From contig JAKSQJ010000007.1 in assembly GCA_024404195.1 (NCBI GenBank), positions 1 through 41,254 on the forward strand: 41,254 nt of DNA. Reading direction: 5' to 3'. Numbering within the stretch: the stretch's first letter is position 1; every line of letters begins with the position of its first letter. The position numbers and the translations under genes are program-made. The stretch comes from Clostridia bacterium (GTDB taxonomy: Bacteria; Bacillota; Clostridia; Oscillospirales; Acutalibacteraceae). Shown piece by piece: positions 9,085-16,095 of this stretch. The notes beneath the pieces are model-generated. The model was not told the origin of the DNA. It searched no databases and saw only the letters and a program-made list of their open reading frames with translations.

Positions 9085-9113
9085 ATTTTAGCATAAACTT
9101 TCTTTATTTTCAA
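9085..9113 (-). promoter_or_regulatory. Promoter of the metallophosphoesterase-HAD operon
   Basis: Minus-strand TTGAAA (9113-9108) and TAAAAT (9090-9085), 17-base spacer, with TG one base before the -10. It lies between the tRNA terminator and the ATG at 9068. Confidence 0.65.
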
Positions 9114-9117
9114 TTAT

Positions 9118-9155
9118 CATAAAAAAACAAAAGCACTACCGATAACGATAGTGCT
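9118..9155 (-). terminator. Intrinsic terminator of the tRNA gene
   Basis: AGCACTA (9132-9138) pairs with TAGTGCT (9149-9155) with an extra CG/CG pair near the loop. On the minus strand it is followed by a long T-rich run (complement of 9118-9131), eleven bases after the tRNA CCA. Confidence 0.85.
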
Positions 9156-9165
9156 GATATGAAAA

Positions 9166-9242
9166 TGGTGGACCAACAGGGACTCGAACCCCGGACCAAC
9201 CGGTTATGAGCCGGTTGCTCTAACCAACTGAGCTATTGGTCC
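9166..9242 (-). tRNA. tRNA with CAU anticodon, probably tRNA-Ile2 (lysidine-modified)
   Basis: A complete 77-base cloverleaf with encoded CCA. The acceptor stem is GGACCAA/TTGGTCC with discriminator A. The anticodon stem ACCGG/CCGGT encloses the loop CTCATAA, giving anticodon CAT. A CAT anticodon can be initiator Met, elongator Met or Ile2. This one closely resembles Bacillus tRNA-Ile2: GGACC acceptor start, GGTTAGAGCA D arm and GGCTCATAACC around the anticodon. It has C4-G69 and C5-G68, which are recognition pairs for TilS in E. coli. It lacks the initiator C1-A72 mismatch. I therefore favour Ile2, read as AUA after lysidine modification; elongator Met is the alternative. A tilS gene lies elsewhere in the window. 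Confidence 0.88.
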
Positions 9243-9274
9243 ATATTATTCACCGAAAAATGTCGGCAAAAATC

Positions 9275-9302
9275 ATTATATCATAAATAGGAATTTTGTC
9301 AA
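9275..9302 (-). promoter_or_regulatory. Promoter of the tRNA gene
   Basis: Minus-strand TTGACA (9302-9297) and TATAAT (9280-9275), both consensus, with a 16-base spacer. It is divergent from the fur/zur promoter. Confidence 0.85.
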
Positions 9303-9334
9303 CAAAAAAATTGACTTTTTTATAAAAAAATTTC

Positions 9335-9363
9335 TTGACTTTTTTTTGGTGAAATTGTATAAT
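9335..9363 (+). promoter_or_regulatory. Promoter of the zinc-uptake operon
   Basis: TTGACT (9335-9340) and TATAAT (9358-9363) with 17-base spacing. It is followed three bases later by a 23-bp palindrome, as expected for a repressible promoter. Confidence 0.82.
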
Positions 9364-9365
9364 CA

Positions 9366-9388
9366 AATTTGCGAATCAGTCGCAAATT
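9366..9388 (+). promoter_or_regulatory. Palindromic operator, candidate Zur box
   Basis: A perfect inverted repeat of nine bases (AATTTGCGA at 9366-9374 and TCGCAAATT at 9380-9388) around a five-base centre. It starts three bases after the -10, covering the likely transcription start. Its 23-bp length and odd-centre symmetry fit Fur-family operators, though the sequence differs from the Bacillus Zur consensus. The first gene of the operon encodes a Fur-family protein, so autoregulation by zinc is the simplest reading. Confidence 0.72.
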
Positions 9389-9402
9389 GAGGTGGTTATT
9401 CT

Positions 9403-9798
9403 ATGCCAAAATATCATACAAAGCAAAGAGAAATCTTGACCGACCTATTTAAGCGTCACCCCGACGAGCAATTATCGGCAAAGGATATTGTTTTACTGCT
9501 TGACGGCGGTAAAATTAGTATCAGTGCCGTTTACCGAAATTTAGCACTCCTTGAAAAAGACGGGGTTTTGAAAAGGTTTACCAAAAACGGCTCCCGAGAT
9601 GTTTATTATCAGTATACCGATAACGAGCACTGCAAAAACCGTCTGCATCTTTCCTGCAAAAAATGCGGTCAGACATTTCATATGAATATTAACAGTGCGG
9701 TTGAGCTTATTGATACAGTTCAAAAGACCGACGGTTTTATTCTTGACAAATCTGAAACGGTTTTATACGGTATTTGCAAAAAATGTATAAATAATTAG
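9403..9798 (+). CDS. zur: Fur-family transcriptional regulator, probably Zur
   Basis: A 131-residue Fur-fold repressor. A winged-helix DNA-binding domain occupies about residues 6-70 (SISAVYRNLALLEKDGVL). The structural zinc site is visible as Cys85-Cys88 (CKKCG) and Cys125-Cys128 (CKKC). Possible sensor-site residues are His76, Cys77 and His82 in NEHCKNRLHLSC. Sequence alone does not separate Fur, Zur and PerR. Zinc is inferred because the gene leads an operon with znuA, znuC and znuB, and a palindrome overlaps the promoter. GAGGTGG precedes the ATG. The znuA start follows eight bases after its stop. Confidence 0.88.
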   Translation: MPKYHTKQREILTDLFKRHPDEQLSAKDIVLLLDGGKISISAVYRNLALLEKDGVLKRFTKNGSRDVYYQYTDNEHCKNRLHLSCKKCGQTFHMNINSAVELIDTVQKTDGFILDKSETVLYGICKKCINN

Positions 9799-9806
9799 GT
9801 GGCTTT

Positions 9807-10769
9807 ATGAAAAAGATTATTTGTTTATTACTTTCCGCTTTGCTTACTGTCGGAATGTTTTGCGGTTGCGGGTCAAAAGAAAGCGGCAAATTAAAGATTG
9901 TTACAACCATTTTCCCCTGCTATGACTGGACAAGAGAAATTTTAGGCGAACGGGCAGACGATGTTGAACTGACATTTTTACTTAATAACGGTGTTGATTT
10001 GCACAGCTTTCAGCCGACATCAGCCGACCTTGTTAAAATTACCGGCAGTGATTTATTCATCTACATCGGCGGCGAATCGGACGAATGGGTTGAGGATGTT
10101 ATAAATACCAACAAAAGCAAAAACATCAACACTCTTAACACAATGGATGTTCTGAAAAATAACATTCTTGAAGAAGAAACCGTTGAGGGCATGCAAGAAG
10201 AACACGATGCCGAAGAAGCCGAGGAACTTGAATATGACGAGCATATTTGGCTATCATTTGATAAGGCATCGGCAATATGCGATGAAATATGCAAAAAGCT
10301 TTCAAAGATTGACAAGCAAAACAGCAGTATATATGAAGAAAACACCAAAAAATTCAAGCAAAAGCTTTCGGATATAAGCCAAAAATATAAAGAGACGGTT
10401 AATTCGGCTCAAACAAAAACCTTACTGTTTGCCGACAGATTTCCTTTCAGATATTTAACCGAAGATTTAGGTATTAAATACTATGCCGCTTTTTCGGGTT
10501 GCTCCTCCGAAAGTGACGCAACCTTCAAAACAATAACTTTCCTTGCGGACAAGCTAAAGGAAGAAAAACTTTCTTCGGTAATTGTTCTTGAAGGCAACAA
10601 TAAGAAAATTGCCGAAACGGTTATAAAAACTTCAAAGCTTAAAAATATTAAAATTTTAGAATTAAATTCAATGCAAACCGCAACGGTTAAAAAAGGCAAA
10701 ACAAACGATACCTATCTTTCAATTGCCGAAAACAATTTGAAAATTCTCAAAGAAGCTCTTAATAAATGA
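9807..10769 (+). CDS. znuA: Zinc ABC transporter substrate-binding lipoprotein
   Basis: A 320-residue cluster A-I metal-binding lipoprotein. It has a lipoprotein signal peptide (residues 1-20) with probable lipidated Cys21, then a two-lobed binding domain. Expected metal ligands are His66 in DLHSFQP and His146 in DEHIWLS. The mobile loop before the second ligand (about 121-145) is rich in Glu and Asp rather than the usual histidines. At the position where many ZnuA proteins have a third His (HxAF-like), this protein reads FADRFPFRY, with Asp210. That variant is, as I recall, common in Clostridia and may shift metal preference or affinity. It presents zinc to ZnuB/ZnuC. The operon context supports zinc; manganese or another divalent metal is the alternative. 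Confidence 0.92.
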   Translation: MKKIICLLLSALLTVGMFCGCGSKESGKLKIVTTIFPCYDWTREILGERADDVELTFLLNNGVDLHSFQPTSADLVKITGSDLFIYIGGESDEWVEDVINTNKSKNINTLNTMDVLKNNILEEETVEGMQEEHDAEEAEELEYDEHIWLSFDKASAICDEICKKLSKIDKQNSSIYEENTKKFKQKLSDISQKYKETVNSAQTKTLLFADRFPFRYLTEDLGIKYYAAFSGCSSESDATFKTITFLADKLKEEKLSSVIVLEGNNKKIAETVIKTSKLKNIKILELNSMQTATVKKGKTNDTYLSIAENNLKILKEALNK

Positions 10770-10778
10770 GGTAGTTAA

Positions 10779-11492
10779 ATGGCACAGTTAAAAGCAAACG
10801 ACCTTGCCCTCGGTTATGACGGCAGGACTATAAGGGACGGACTTTCCTTTTCGGTTGACAAAGGCGATTATTTATGTATCGTCGGTGAAAACGGTTCGGG
10901 TAAATCAACCCTTATGAAAACGATTTTAGGTCTTAAATCGCCTATTTCGGGAACTATTGCCTACGGCGACGGTTTGAGGGTTAAGGAAATAGGATATCTT
11001 CCCCAACAAACCGAAATACAAAAGGATTTTCCGGCAAGTGTTTGGGAAATCGTTCTTTCGGGATGTTTGCCGAAATGCGGTCTTAATCCGTTTTATAATA
11101 AGGAACAAAAGGCATTGGCAAACAGTCAGATTGAGCGTTTGGGACTTGAAAAACTCAAAAAAAGATGCTACAGAGAGCTTTCGGGCGGTCAGCAACAAAG
11201 GGTTTTACTTGCCCGTGCTTTATGCGCAACAAGGCAAATGATTCTTTTAGATGAGCCCGTTTCGGGTCTTGACCCCAAAGTTACCGCCGATATGTATGAC
11301 CTTATATATGACCTTAACAAAAACCATGGCATCACCGTTATTATGATTTCGCATGACATCGGCGCCGCCGTAAAATATGCATCGCATATTCTCCATATCG
11401 GTAACGACTCATTCTTCGGCACTAAAGAAGAATACTTAAAAAGCGATTTTTCGTCGGCTTTCGGACTGAAAGGCGGTGACGGTAATGACTAA
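10779..11492 (+). CDS. znuC: Zinc ABC transporter ATP-binding protein
   Basis: A 237-residue ABC ATPase that powers metal import through ZnuB. Walker A is GENGSGKST (36-44), the Q-loop lies at PQQ (about 75-77), the signature is LSGGQQQR (134-141), Walker B is MILLDEP (154-160), and the H-loop follows in MISHD. It has the size and layout of the ZnuC/TroB family. GAGG precedes the ATG, nine bases after znuA. The 3' end overlaps znuB by eight bases, so the two are probably translationally coupled. Confidence 0.95.
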   Translation: MAQLKANDLALGYDGRTIRDGLSFSVDKGDYLCIVGENGSGKSTLMKTILGLKSPISGTIAYGDGLRVKEIGYLPQQTEIQKDFPASVWEIVLSGCLPKCGLNPFYNKEQKALANSQIERLGLEKLKKRCYRELSGGQQQRVLLARALCATRQMILLDEPVSGLDPKVTADMYDLIYDLNKNHGITVIMISHDIGAAVKYASHILHIGNDSFFGTKEEYLKSDFSSAFGLKGGDGND

Positions 11493-12387
11493 TGCTATCC
11501 CCGATTTTCAAACAGCAATAAATAATCTTGTTGCGGCATTTACGCAGCTTGAAACCGCAAAATATGCCCTTATCGTTGCCATACTTATTGCCGTTTGTTC
11601 GTCGCTTTTAGGGGTTACGCTTGTATTAAAGCGGTATTCGTTTATCGGTGACGGATTATCCCATGTTGCTTTCGGCGCCATGACGGTTGCAACCATTATC
11701 GGTTTCGCCGGTGACACCACCGAAAACACATATATTACGCTTATTATTACGGTTTTATGCGCCGTTTTAATTCTCAGAAGCGGACAAAACACCAAAATCA
11801 AAGGCGACGCGGCAATAGCGATGATTTCGGTTGCTTCCCTCGCTTTCGGATATCTTATTATAAACATCGCAAAGCAGTTCGGCATTTATACCGGAAACAC
11901 CAACGGTGATGTTTGTTCAACCCTTTTCGGACAGGCGACATTTTTAACCGTTTCGTTAGACCAGGTAATCATTTGCGCCATTCTTTCGGGACTTGTTATT
12001 TTGGCATTCTTATTTTTATACAACAAGATTTTTGCAGTAACATTTGACGAAAGCTTTGCCAACGCAACGGGAACAAACGCAAATTTATATAATCTTGTTA
12101 TCGCAATACTAATAGCCGTTATTATCGTTCTTGCAATGAATTTAGTCGGCTCTCTTCTTATTTCGGCTCTTGTTATATTCCCCGCCCTTTCGGCAATGAG
12201 AATTTTCAAAAGCTTTAAGGGAGTAACTATTTTCTCGGTCGCACTTTCGGTTATATGCTCAACCCTCGGATTAGTTTTATCCGCAATGTACAACACCCCC
12301 GCTGGTTCAACAATAGTTGCAATAGATGTTATCGTGTTTGCGCTTTACTATATAATAGGAGCGTTCAAAGGAGGTAAAAAAGTATGA
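11485..12387 (+). CDS. znuB: Zinc ABC transporter permease
   Basis: A 300-residue polytopic membrane protein of the ABC-3 family with about eight hydrophobic segments. RYSFIGDGLSHVAFGAM is the typical conserved stretch after the first helix, and NLVGSLLISALVIFPALSA is the family's late conserved helix. It forms the membrane channel for the metal delivered by ZnuA. I choose ATG 11485 because AAGGCGGTG lies just upstream; a GTG at 11476 in the same frame is possible. It overlaps the znuC stop by eight bases and the next gene by four (ATGA). Confidence 0.95.
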   Translation: MTNAIPDFQTAINNLVAAFTQLETAKYALIVAILIAVCSSLLGVTLVLKRYSFIGDGLSHVAFGAMTVATIIGFAGDTTENTYITLIITVLCAVLILRSGQNTKIKGDAAIAMISVASLAFGYLIINIAKQFGIYTGNTNGDVCSTLFGQATFLTVSLDQVIICAILSGLVILAFLFLYNKIFAVTFDESFANATGTNANLYNLVIAILIAVIIVLAMNLVGSLLISALVIFPALSAMRIFKSFKGVTIFSVALSVICSTLGLVLSAMYNTPAGSTIVAIDVIVFALYYIIGAFKGGKKV

Positions 12388-12983
12388 AAAGAATAGTTTG
12401 TTTTTGTATTTGTGTTACTCTTATGCTGACATTTGTCGGTTGCGGCGGCAATAAAAAGACCGCCAAAGGTGTAAACGACGGGCACAAGAAAACAACCTCC
12501 CAAAGCAGCAATACAACAAGCTCTGCAAGTTCACAAAGCACCGCTTCGGGACAAACGACAAGCACCAACGGGCAGACAACTAATTCGGTGCCCGTTTCAA
12601 CCTCTCCCCCGTTTAAACCGAAAACCTCAACCGATGTTCAAAAGCCCGATATTGACCTTTCCGGCGTTACAAGCAATATTGCCTATTCAAAGGTGGCGGA
12701 AATTTCGGGAAATTACAGCGGTTATCTCGGAAAAGTTATACGGCTTAAAGGTGTATTTGATTTTGAAAAAGGAAAGACACGAAGCTATTATTACTGTTTA
12801 TTAAGCGACCCGACCGCTTGTTGCAGTGCAGGTCTTGAATTTATTCTTAAAGATACCTCTTATGCTTTTCCGAATGACTACCCGACAAAAAATCAGGAAT
12901 TTGTTATTCAAGGAACGCTCAATTCCTACAAGGAAGGCGAAAATACATATCTTGAGCTTAAAGATGCATCGTTTATAGGATAA
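12384..12983 (+). CDS. Lipoprotein of the zinc operon with Ser/Thr-rich linker and OB-fold-like domain
   Basis: A 199-residue predicted lipoprotein. The signal peptide ends in FVGC (lipidated Cys20). A low-complexity linker rich in Ser, Thr, Gln and Asn runs from about residue 36 to 75, and a compact C-terminal domain follows (about 95-199). That domain has GKVIRLKGVF near residue 116, YYYCLLSDPTACC (Cys138, Cys146, Cys147) and EFVIQGTL near 172. The order 'membrane-release strand, CC pair, GL, then second G-T strand' recalls DUF1980/TIGR03943 proteins found in zinc regulons, but I assign this only tentatively. It has an AAGGAGGT ribosome-binding site and an ATGA overlap with znuB, so it belongs to the operon. 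A role in extracellular zinc binding or transfer is an inference from context. Confidence 0.85.
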   Translation: MKRIVCFCICVTLMLTFVGCGGNKKTAKGVNDGHKKTTSQSSNTTSSASSQSTASGQTTSTNGQTTNSVPVSTSPPFKPKTSTDVQKPDIDLSGVTSNIAYSKVAEISGNYSGYLGKVIRLKGVFDFEKGKTRSYYYCLLSDPTACCSAGLEFILKDTSYAFPNDYPTKNQEFVIQGTLNSYKEGENTYLELKDASFIG

Positions 12984-12985
12984 GT

Positions 12986-13023
12986 AAATCCGAGTAAGTT
13001 TTTTAACTTACTCGGATTTTTTT
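12986..13023 (+). terminator. Intrinsic terminator of the zinc operon
   Basis: A perfect 15-base stem (12986-13000 with 13005-13019), TTTT loop, followed by a T run. It ends against the clpC stop, so it may also slow convergent clpC transcription, though the minus-strand tail is poor in T. Confidence 0.92.
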
Positions 13024-15448
13024 AACCGAAATCGTATTCGCCGTTATTGAGTTTTATATGAGCCGTTTGTCCTTTAACAATACTTCCGTCAAGTATTTTT
13101 TCGCTTAATCTATCTTCTATTTCGGTTTGGATTGTTCTGCGAAGCGGTCTTGCGCCGTAAACGGGGTCATATCCGCTGTCCGCCAACTTATCAATAACCT
13201 CAGCGGAAAATTCAACCGATATATCAAGCGCCGATAACCGCTCTTTTAGGTTATTAAGCATATTTTCGGTTATTTGCCTTATTTCCTCTTTTGTCAGCTT
13301 ATTAAAGACGATAATATCATCAACACGGTCTAGAAATTCCGGTCTGAATGCGCTTTTCAGTTCCTCTAAAACCTTTGGCTTAACATCGCCGTTTTCTTGG
13401 TCGTTTGACTCGGTAAAGCCGAAAGAAATGCGCTTTTCGGTAATTTGTCTTGCTCCGATATTTGAAGTCATAATAATAACGGTATTCTTAAAGTCAACCT
13501 TTCTTCCCTGCGAATCGGTTAAAACACCGTCCTCAAGAATTTGAAGAAGAATGTTAAAGACATCAGGATGCGCTTTTTCAATTTCGTCAAACAAGATTAC
13601 GGAATAAGGTTTTCTTCTGACCTTCTCGGTAAGCTGACCGCCCTCGTCAAATCCGACATAGCCGGGAGGCGAGCCGATAAGTCGGGAAACGGTATGCTTT
13701 TCCATATATTCCGACATATCAAGCTTTATCATCATATCTTCACTGCCGAACATTGATTGACTAAGCGCCCTTGAAAGTTCGGTTTTACCTACACCCGTAG
13801 GCCCTAAAAAGATAAATGAGCCGATAGGTCTTTTCGGGTCTTTAAGCCCGACTCTGCCCCTTCTTATTGCCTTGGCAACCGCCGTTACCGCTTCGCTTTG
13901 ACCGATAATTCTATTATGAAGCTCCTCCTCCAAGGTCAAAAGCCGTTCGCTTTCCTCCTTGGTTAAATTCGTAATCGGAACTCCCGTTATATTTGAAACA
14001 ATATCGGCAATATCCGAAGCCATTATCTTTGTCTTAAAGTTATTACTGCTGCGCCAGTCGTCCTTTTGACCCTTTAACTTATTTTTTAAGTCCTTGACCT
14101 CGTCACGAAGCTTTGCGGCTTTTTCAAAATCCTGCGAATTTATTGCCTTTTCCTTTTCGTCCTCTTTTTTATCAATTTGCTCCTCAATTTGCATAAATTC
14201 ATTGGGCGCTTTGGTTGAATTAAGACGGATTTTAGACCCTGCCTCGTCAATAAGGTCTATCGCTTTATCGGGCAAAAATCTATCGTTAATATATCTTGCC
14301 GAAAGCTTTACTGCCGACTCTATTGCCTCGTCGGTAATCGTTACCTTATGAAATTCCTCGTATTTCGGTCTTAAACCCTTTAAGATAAGGATAGAATCCT
14401 CAACCGTCGGCTCGGCAACATCAACGGGTTGAAATCTTCGCTCAAGTGCCGCATCCTTTTCAATGTTTTTTCGGTATTCGCTTATTGTTGTGGCACCTAT
14501 CAACTGAAAATCGCCACGGGCAAGGGATGGTTTTAAGATGTTAGCGGCATCGGTTGAGCCCTCTCCGGCTCCGGCACCCATAATCGTATGAACTTCGTCA
14601 ATGAAGATAATTATATCGTCGTTATTTAATACCTCGTCAATAACCGCCTTTATTCTTTCCTCAAAATCGCCTCTGTATTTCGTTCCTGCAACCATTCCGG
14701 CAAGGTCAAGGGAAAACACCTTCTTATTAAGCAAAAGCTCCGGAACATCGCCCGAAACGATTTTTTGGGCAAGTCCCTCAACAATGGCGGTTTTTCCGAC
14801 ACCCGGCTCACCTATAAGGCAGGGGTTGTTCTTTGTTCTGCGACAAAGAATTTGGATAACCCGCTCAATTTCTTTATCTCTGCCGATTACGGGGTCAATT
14901 TTCCCGTCCTTTGCAAAACCTGTTAAATCCCTGCCGAACTTTGATAAATTCTCGGTCTTTTGCTTTTTAGTGTTATCCTTTTTGGTGTTATCGTTATCTT
15001 TAGTATCAAAATTGCATTTTTTTGCGATTTGAACAATAATATCCTCAGTGTTAATTCCGAGTTCCTTTAAAAATCTTGTTGCATAATTATCGGCTTCGCC
15101 CAACAAACTTATTAAAATATGCTCTGTGCTTACATATCTTTCACCTATGGACTTTGCGCCTAAAATTGCGCTTTCTATGACATTATTTGCCCTGACGGTA
15201 AAGTATTCGGGAGAAAGACGGGTTCGGCTTCCGATACCTATTTCTTCCTTTATTACCCTTAACACCCCGTTGAAATCAATATTATTGCTGTTAAGCACCT
15301 CGCAGGCAATACTGTCCTTAACGGATAAAAGTCCCAAAAGAATATGCTCACTGCCGATATAGGTATGCCCCAGGGTTTCGGCTATCGTAACCGATTTATT
15401 TAATGCCTCATTTGATTTTTCGGTAAAACCTTTAAAATTATATTTCAT
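13022..15448 (-). CDS. clpC: ATP-dependent Clp protease ATP-binding subunit ClpC
   Basis: An 808-residue class I AAA+ unfoldase that feeds substrates to ClpP. Two Clp-N repeats occupy roughly residues 1-145, each with an EHILL core (Glu34 and Glu109). AAA domain 1 has Walker A GEPGVGKT and AAA domain 2 has GPTGVGKT. A UVR-like coiled segment (IEEQIDKKEDEKEKAI..., about 420-455) lies between them, which is diagnostic of ClpC rather than ClpB or ClpA. Glu34 and Glu109 align with the residues that bind phosphoarginine in Bacillus ClpC. It follows ctsR by 57 bases; mcsA and mcsB, usual between them in Bacilli, are absent. GGTGAT precedes the ATG. Expression is expected to rise when CtsR is inactivated by heat or misfolded protein. 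Confidence 0.97.
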   Translation of the reverse strand: MKYNFKGFTEKSNEALNKSVTIAETLGHTYIGSEHILLGLLSVKDSIACEVLNSNNIDFNGVLRVIKEEIGIGSRTRLSPEYFTVRANNVIESAILGAKSIGERYVSTEHILISLLGEADNYATRFLKELGINTEDIIVQIAKKCNFDTKDNDNTKKDNTKKQKTENLSKFGRDLTGFAKDGKIDPVIGRDKEIERVIQILCRRTKNNPCLIGEPGVGKTAIVEGLAQKIVSGDVPELLLNKKVFSLDLAGMVAGTKYRGDFEERIKAVIDEVLNNDDIIIFIDEVHTIMGAGAGEGSTDAANILKPSLARGDFQLIGATTISEYRKNIEKDAALERRFQPVDVAEPTVEDSILILKGLRPKYEEFHKVTITDEAIESAVKLSARYINDRFLPDKAIDLIDEAGSKIRLNSTKAPNEFMQIEEQIDKKEDEKEKAINSQDFEKAAKLRDEVKDLKNKLKGQKDDWRSSNNFKTKIMASDIADIVSNITGVPITNLTKEESERLLTLEEELHNRIIGQSEAVTAVAKAIRRGRVGLKDPKRPIGSFIFLGPTGVGKTELSRALSQSMFGSEDMMIKLDMSEYMEKHTVSRLIGSPPGYVGFDEGGQLTEKVRRKPYSVILFDEIEKAHPDVFNILLQILEDGVLTDSQGRKVDFKNTVIIMTSNIGARQITEKRISFGFTESNDQENGDVKPKVLEELKSAFRPEFLDRVDDIIVFNKLTKEEIRQITENMLNNLKERLSALDISVEFSAEVIDKLADSGYDPVYGARPLRRTIQTEIEDRLSEKILDGSIVKGQTAHIKLNNGEYDFG

Positions 15449-15505
15449 AATATCACCTGCTTACTATATATTTATACTTGACATAAACCTTAAAATATAA
15501 TCAAA

Positions 15506-15958
15506 TTAAAGAAGAACAAGAAACATTTCTTTAAGAATTGCCGCTCTCAAAAGATTTTGGCTTTCGGGCATAACTCTTCTCATAACATTACTGTTGACCG
15601 CCGAAAGCATAACCTTTGCCATATCCTTTTCAACAAGCCCCGTTTCAACGCAGTTTTCAAGCAAAACCCTCGTGCTTAAAGCGTCTATTGAATCGCCGAT
15701 TGAGTTAATTATATGCATTATGGCGGAGGAATGATTCATAACAACTCGCTTAATGCGGATATAACCGCCGCCGCCTCGCCTACTGTCAATAATGTAGCCG
15801 TGCTCCGGGGTAAATCTTGACGACAAAACATAGTTGATTTGACTCGGCGCACAACCAAGCGAATTGGCGAACTCGTTTCGCTGAATTTCCGCCGTTTGCT
15901 GTTCGCTTTCGTTTAACATTCTCAAAATTTCGTCGGTTATTAAATCACTTAATTTCAT
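15506..15958 (-). CDS. ctsR: Transcriptional repressor of class III heat-shock genes
   Basis: A 150-residue CtsR. The N-terminal helix-turn-helix is followed by the glycine-rich wing RRGGGGYIRI (about residues 55-65), the hallmark that contacts DNA and senses heat. A helical C-terminal dimerisation domain follows. I prefer ATG 15958, preceded by GGGTGAT; a GTG at 15970 would add four residues but removes that spacing. It is the first gene of ctsR-clpC and its promoter carries CtsR heptamers, so it represses itself. No McsA or McsB is adjacent to control it by arginine phosphorylation. Confidence 0.95.
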   Translation of the reverse strand: MKLSDLITDEILRMLNESEQQTAEIQRNEFANSLGCAPSQINYVLSSRFTPEHGYIIDSRRGGGGYIRIKRVVMNHSSAIMHIINSIGDSIDALSTRVLLENCVETGLVEKDMAKVMLSAVNSNVMRRVMPESQNLLRAAILKEMFLVLL

Positions 15959-15973
15959 ATTATCACCCACAAA

Positions 15974-16005
15974 TTGACTTTTTGACCTTTTGACCTTCTC
16001 TGACT
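15974..16005 (-). promoter_or_regulatory. CtsR operator with tandem heptamers
   Basis: On the minus strand, AGTCAGA-GAA-GGTCAAA (16005-15989) matches the CtsR consensus RGTCAAA-NAN-RGTCAAA with one mismatch. Two further copies follow downstream, GGTCAAA (15987-15981) and AGTCAAT (15979-15973), at 8-base steps. The array covers the expected transcription start, just after the -10. Confidence 0.87.
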
Positions 16006-16008
16006 TTT

Positions 16009-16036
16009 ATTTTACCACTTTTAATCCGTATGTCAA
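16009..16036 (-). promoter_or_regulatory. Promoter of ctsR-clpC
   Basis: Minus-strand TTGACA (16036-16031) and TAAAAT (16014-16009) with a 16-base spacer, immediately upstream of the CtsR operator. Confidence 0.8.
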
Positions 16037-16040
16037 TAGG

Positions 16041-16080
16041 AAAAATAAAAAAAGCAGCAGGAAATTTTTCCTACTGCTTT
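16041..16080 (-). terminator. Intrinsic terminator of pckG
   Basis: AAAGCAG-AGGAAA (16051-16064) pairs with TTTCCT-CTGCTTT (16067-16080) with one internal mismatch. The minus-strand tail is a T-rich run (complement of 16041-16050). It separates pckG from the ctsR promoter. Confidence 0.87.
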
Positions 16081-16095
16081 ATATTTTAGTTAAAA

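Noticed and set aside
9166..9242. Initiator or elongator tRNA-Met, from the CAT anticodon.
   Set aside because: The acceptor is fully paired at position 1-72, excluding initiator; body sequence and C4-G69/C5-G68 fit Ile2 better. Elongator Met is not fully excluded.
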